A stretch of 35,085 bases of DNA from Rhodospirillaceae bacterium. GTDB lineage: Bacteria > Pseudomonadota > Alphaproteobacteria > MPNO01 > UBA2964. Below the pieces are notes generated by a model. The model was not told the DNA's origin, made no database searches, and worked only from the letters and a program-made list of their open reading frames with translations. The position numbers and the translations under genes were made by a program. Shown here one piece after another: positions 33,005 to 35,085 of this stretch (position 1 is its first letter; each line of letters starts with the position of its first letter). Location of the stretch: the NCBI GenBank assembly GCA_018660305.1, contig JABJKO010000184.1, positions 1 through 35,085 of the forward strand, given 5' to 3'.

Positions 33005-33051
33005 TCGGAGAGTGTGTTGGATTGGCAAACAAATTACATGAGGTTGGCATT

Positions 33052-33738
33052 ATGAAACACGCTATCAAAATTCTCGGGCTGGTCGCAGGCCTCACCTGGT
33101 TCGGCCCGGCGCAGGCGGCCGTCATCACAACAACGATCGGCAACGACACCCCTGGCTTCGCTGACGGTTCCACGCCCGGTATTCTGGCAATTCTTGCGGC
33201 TCAATTGGGACAGCTGGCGCCGTTCGACGCTGCTCTTGGGCATGAATTGTTTGGGCCGTCGGCGTCCGGCGGCTGGACTTTTAATTACGGGGCGGTCGCG
33301 GACACGATCATTTCCGCCAGCTTCACCATCGGCATCCAGGATCACGATTCCATGGCGACCGGCGACCAGATTGCGCTGTTCACCCTCGACGGCACGGATT
33401 TTACCATGGCGCTCAATACCGAGTTCGAGAACAGCGGCGGCGGCAGCAACGAATACAATGTCTATACCCTGTCCCTTCCCATGTCGTTGTTCGCAGCTCT
33501 TGCCGACGGCAGCGCGGCGGCGCAGCTCGATCTGCAGGAACCGGGTCTGCAGACGAATTTTCAGACCCAGCAGGTAACGGAGACTCCACACAACGCGGCG
33601 TTCTATATCTTTTCCACCCTGACAATCGAGACGCAGGCCGTAACGCCGCCCGCACCGATGCCCGAACCCGGCGCCCTGGCGCTATTCGGTCTTGGGCTCG
33701 CCGGTCTCGGTCTGGCACGGCGAAGGCGGTCCGCCTAA
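33052..33738 (+). CDS. PEP-CTERM sorting-domain exported protein
   Basis: 228 residues. The signal peptide (MKHAIKILGLVAGLTWFGPAQAA) is followed by a beta-rich secreted domain of unknown type. The C-terminus has the PEP-CTERM signal PMPEPGALALFGLGLAGLGLARRRR: Pro-Glu-Pro, a hydrophobic helix and an Arg cluster, which is recognised by an exosortase (EpsH/XrtA) in exopolysaccharide-producing bacteria. No exosortase gene is in the window. ATG at 33052 follows TGAGGTTGGCATT and fits the signal peptide; an upstream in-frame TTG at 33022 is less likely. Preceded by a sigma-54 promoter and repeated activator-like sites. Probably an extracellular or surface protein; exact role unknown. Confidence 0.9.
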   Translation: MKHAIKILGLVAGLTWFGPAQAAVITTTIGNDTPGFADGSTPGILAILAAQLGQLAPFDAALGHELFGPSASGGWTFNYGAVADTIISASFTIGIQDHDSMATGDQIALFTLDGTDFTMALNTEFENSGGGSNEYNVYTLSLPMSLFAALADGSAAAQLDLQEPGLQTNFQTQQVTETPHNAAFYIFSTLTIETQAVTPPAPMPEPGALALFGLGLAGLGLARRRRSA

Positions 33739-33765
33739 GTCTCCGGTGTCATAAATCAAATAGAG

Positions 33766-33790
33766 GGTTCCGCGCTTCAGTCGCGGAACC
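33766..33790. terminator. Stem-loop between convergent genes
   Basis: GGTTCCGCG (33766-33774) and CGCGGAACC (33782-33790) form a 9-bp perfect stem with a 7-nt loop, 28 bp after the PEP-CTERM stop. It is followed on the plus strand by only short T runs, so termination may be partial. It could serve both the PEP-CTERM gene and the opposing gene fragment. Confidence 0.6.
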
Positions 33791-33803
33791 TTCGATGGGT
33801 TGT

Positions 33804-34101
33804 TCAGGCGCCCGATGTCTTCGGCGTGCGGTAGCCGGCGGCTTTGCGGGCCTGCATGAATTGTTTGTATTGCGCCTTGGTGGTTTCGACCCGGTTTTCC
33901 TTATGTATGTAGGGGCAGGCATCGACGCACACATGACAGTAATCGGCGGCGAGCCGTGAATAGGGATAGCATTTCTCCATATCGGTCAGCCACCGGCGGT
34001 GGCCGTCGGTGGTGATGAATTCCTTGGGGATTGCCTGCACATAGGTTCCGCCATTGTGGTGCGCCACCGGCGTTCTGTGGACAATGACCTGGGATGGCGT
34101 C
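33804..34101 (-). pseudogene. C-terminal fragment of a 4Fe-4S protein gene (duplicated gene end)
   Basis: About 98 codons of an open frame that has no convincing start of its own; the frame runs on upstream only through the antisense of the EamA gene. The visible part reads TPVAHHNGGTYVQAIPKEFITTDGHRRWLTDMEKC...YCHVCVDACPYIHKENRVE and so on to PKTSGA. CxxCxxxCP is a 4Fe-4S ligand set; together with WLTDMEKCYPY it resembles the C-terminal cluster domain of reductive-dehalogenase-like or epoxyqueuosine-reductase-like proteins (family tentative). Bases 33813-33926 are identical to 34972-35085, the end of what is presumably the intact gene. I interpret this as a displaced, non-functional gene end. 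Confidence 0.7.
33813..33926. repeat. Direct repeat copy A (gene end duplication)
   Basis: 114 bp identical to 34972-35085 in the same orientation. Identity stops one codon-scale step before the stop codon, where four consecutive bases differ (CGCC here, TCTG in copy B). The upper limit of the repeat is unknown because copy B runs off the window. Confidence 0.93.
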
Positions 34102-34947
34102 CTAACGCTGCTGTCTGCCGAGAATAATGCCGAACGTAATAAGGCCAGCGGATACGAAGCGCCAGACGCCAAAACCTTCCTTAAGGATGAAGGTAGAAAT
34201 GAGGGCCGCGAACAGGACGCTTGTTTCCCGAAGCGCCGAAACCATACCCATTGGTGCCAGTGCCAATGCCCACACGATAATCCAATAGGCTCCAACTTGC
34301 ATGGTGCCGCCGGCGATGCTCTTGCCGAGATTAGCCCGCGCGACACGCCAAAGATCAGTTCGTTTCCACGCCAAGGCGATCAGAAAAATCAGAAGCCCAT
34401 CCCCCAAGGTCAGCCAGACGGCAAACCCCAACACGGAGTCGGCCTTTCTCGCGCCGATTCCATCAACGACGGTGTAGGACGCAATGCACAAGCCCGTTGC
34501 CAGGGCGTAGAGTACGGCTTTTGGGTTGGTCCGCACGCCGTCGGTCTTGTCGAAGGTCAGTGTCATGACACCAATCGCGAGGCACGCCACGCCAATCAGT
34601 GCCGGCGTGGTGAGATATTCGTTCGCGAAGACAATGGCACCAACCGTCACGAGTATGGGGGCAGACCCACGGGCGATCGGGTAAACCTGTCCGAGATCGC
34701 CGTGATCGTAGGCGATGGCAAGAAAGAAGCTGTAGCCGGTGTGAAGCAGAATAGTTACTGCAAGCAAAGGCCAGCTTGCGGGAGATGGGTTTTCGACAAA
34801 GGGCAGAAACATCAGAGAAATGAGGCTGCCCGCCAATGTCATTACCGCCATGACTGCAACGCGGTCACCGCTGATTTTTATCAACGCATTCCATCCGGCG
34901 TGCAGAGCCGACGCTATCAGGATAATCGCGGCAATCTCGATGCTCAT
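34102..34947 (-). CDS. EamA/DMT-superfamily transporter
   Basis: 281 residues with ten predicted helices in two EamA repeats, ending in a short basic tail (GRQQR). AYDHGDLGQVYPIARGSAPILVTVGAIVFANE in the first half and ALAPMGMVSALRETSVLFAALISTFILKEG in the second are the duplicated EamA signature blocks. These inner-membrane proteins transport small metabolites; substrate unknown. ATG at 34947 lies 15 bp after the stop of the 4Fe-4S gene, with no strong ribosome binding site. The codon composition is less GC-rich than that of neighbours. It is bracketed by direct repeats of the 4Fe-4S gene end, consistent with later insertion. Confidence 0.9.
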   Translation of the reverse strand: MSIEIAAIILIASALHAGWNALIKISGDRVAVMAVMTLAGSLISLMFLPFVENPSPASWPLLAVTILLHTGYSFFLAIAYDHGDLGQVYPIARGSAPILVTVGAIVFANEYLTTPALIGVACLAIGVMTLTFDKTDGVRTNPKAVLYALATGLCIASYTVVDGIGARKADSVLGFAVWLTLGDGLLIFLIALAWKRTDLWRVARANLGKSIAGGTMQVGAYWIIVWALALAPMGMVSALRETSVLFAALISTFILKEGFGVWRFVSAGLITFGIILGRQQR

Positions 34948-34962
34948 GCGATATGGCCCGGG

Positions 34963-35085
34963 TCAGGTCTGCGATGTCTTCGGCGTGCGGTAGCCGGCGG
35001 CTTTGCGGGCCTGCATGAATTGTTTGTATTGCGCCTTGGTGGTTTCGACCCGGTTTTCCTTATGTATGTAGGGGCAGGCATCGAC
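34963..35085 (-). CDS. C-terminus of a 4Fe-4S cluster protein (gene continues beyond the window)
   Basis: The last 40 codons and stop of a minus-strand gene that enters from beyond the right edge. The translation begins VDACPYIHKENRVE and ends RTPKTSQT. It corresponds to the fragment at 33804-34101 but ends in QT rather than GA. The half-motif xxACP is the end of a CxxCxxxCP iron-sulfur motif seen complete in the other copy. Probably the functional copy, but most of it is unseen. Tentatively reductive-dehalogenase-like. Confidence 0.72.
   Translation of the reverse strand, partial: VDACPYIHKENRVETTKAQYKQFMQARKAAGYRTPKTSQT
34972..35085. repeat. Direct repeat copy B (gene end duplication)
   Basis: Identical over 114 bp to 33813-33926 and continuing beyond the window. 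Start-to-start distance is 1159 bp, and the interval contains essentially only the EamA transporter gene plus the rest of the displaced fragment. Confidence 0.93.

Larger units (their letters stand above)
32741..33051 (+). other. Gene-free regulatory region upstream of the PEP-CTERM gene
   Basis: No credible coding sequence. The region holds two identical 16-bp direct repeats (32856-32871 and 32908-32923), a sigma-54 promoter (32989-33004), and on the minus strand the unassigned promoter of the GlcG-like gene. AT-rich patches (for example 32843-32885) contrast with the GC-rich genes around. Confidence 0.8.

Noticed and set aside
34102..34947. EamA transporter as cargo of an insertion sequence
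   Set aside because: No transposase, terminal inverted repeats or short target duplication is visible; only the long gene-end direct repeats are supported.

Overview
The window looks like chromosomal DNA of an alphaproteobacterium, probably a Rhodospirillales-type environmental (perhaps marine) lineage. This is inferred from the high GC content, the dsbB-coq7 pair, a tripartite-tricarboxylate (Bug) binding protein, GMC and molybdopterin oxidoreductases, and alphaproteobacterial REP-like hairpins. No rRNA or ribosomal protein gene is present, so the taxonomy is an inference. No CRISPR array, transposase or integrase was found.

Layout. (1) 1-11.9 kb, metabolic genes: the 3' part of a DMSO/TMAO/biotin-sulfoxide-reductase-type molybdoenzyme, a flavodoxin-fold NAD(P)H oxidoreductase, coq7 and dsbB (minus strand), a Bug-type solute-binding protein with a strong terminator, an LVIVD beta-propeller protein, a Gfo/Idh/MocA dehydrogenase, a voltage-gated-type K+ channel, and an overlapping GMC oxidoreductase / fumarate-reductase-like flavoprotein pair. 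(2) 11.85-26.5 kb, a metal-resistance island. A minus-strand run reads cueR-type regulator, cytochrome c, small exported His/Cys protein, cupredoxin, multicopper oxidase CopA, CopB, TPR protein, cytochrome c', Spy/CpxP-like protein. A second minus-strand run is a Cu+ P1B-ATPase followed by a YbhN-type flippase-like protein, an MFS transporter and a gamma-glutamylcyclotransferase-like protein. Divergent from the ATPase is a plus-strand run of Met/Gln-rich exported protein, DUF2933 membrane protein and cytochrome c. Three promoters with the 19-bp spacer and CCTCC..GGAGG dyad of MerR/CueR control precede cueR, the ATPase and the Met-rich gene, so they probably form one copper regulon. A small mercury-type locus (merR divergent from merF plus a GDCCVxC protein) closes the island and lacks merA. 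(3) 26.5-29.4 kb: a gentisate-dioxygenase-like bicupin, a second LVIVD protein and a YqaA/DedA-type membrane protein. (4) 29.5-35.1 kb: tRNA-Leu(CAA), a thioesterase, a PAS/HisKA sensor kinase, a GlcG/HbpS-like protein, a PEP-CTERM exported protein behind a near-perfect sigma-54 promoter with two upstream 16-bp direct repeats, and an EamA transporter flanked by two copies of the 3' end of a 4Fe-4S protein gene.

Working model. Cytoplasmic Cu+ is sensed by the CueR-like regulator, which activates its own operon, the ATPase operon and the Met-rich operon. Copper pumped to the periplasm would be handled by CopA/CopB, the cupredoxin and Met/His-rich proteins, with c-type cytochromes possibly linking copper handling to electron transport. 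Most interesting for follow-up are the sigma-54/direct-repeat control region of the PEP-CTERM gene, the gene-end duplication around the EamA transporter, the composition of the ATPase operon, and the Met-rich/DUF2933/cytochrome module.
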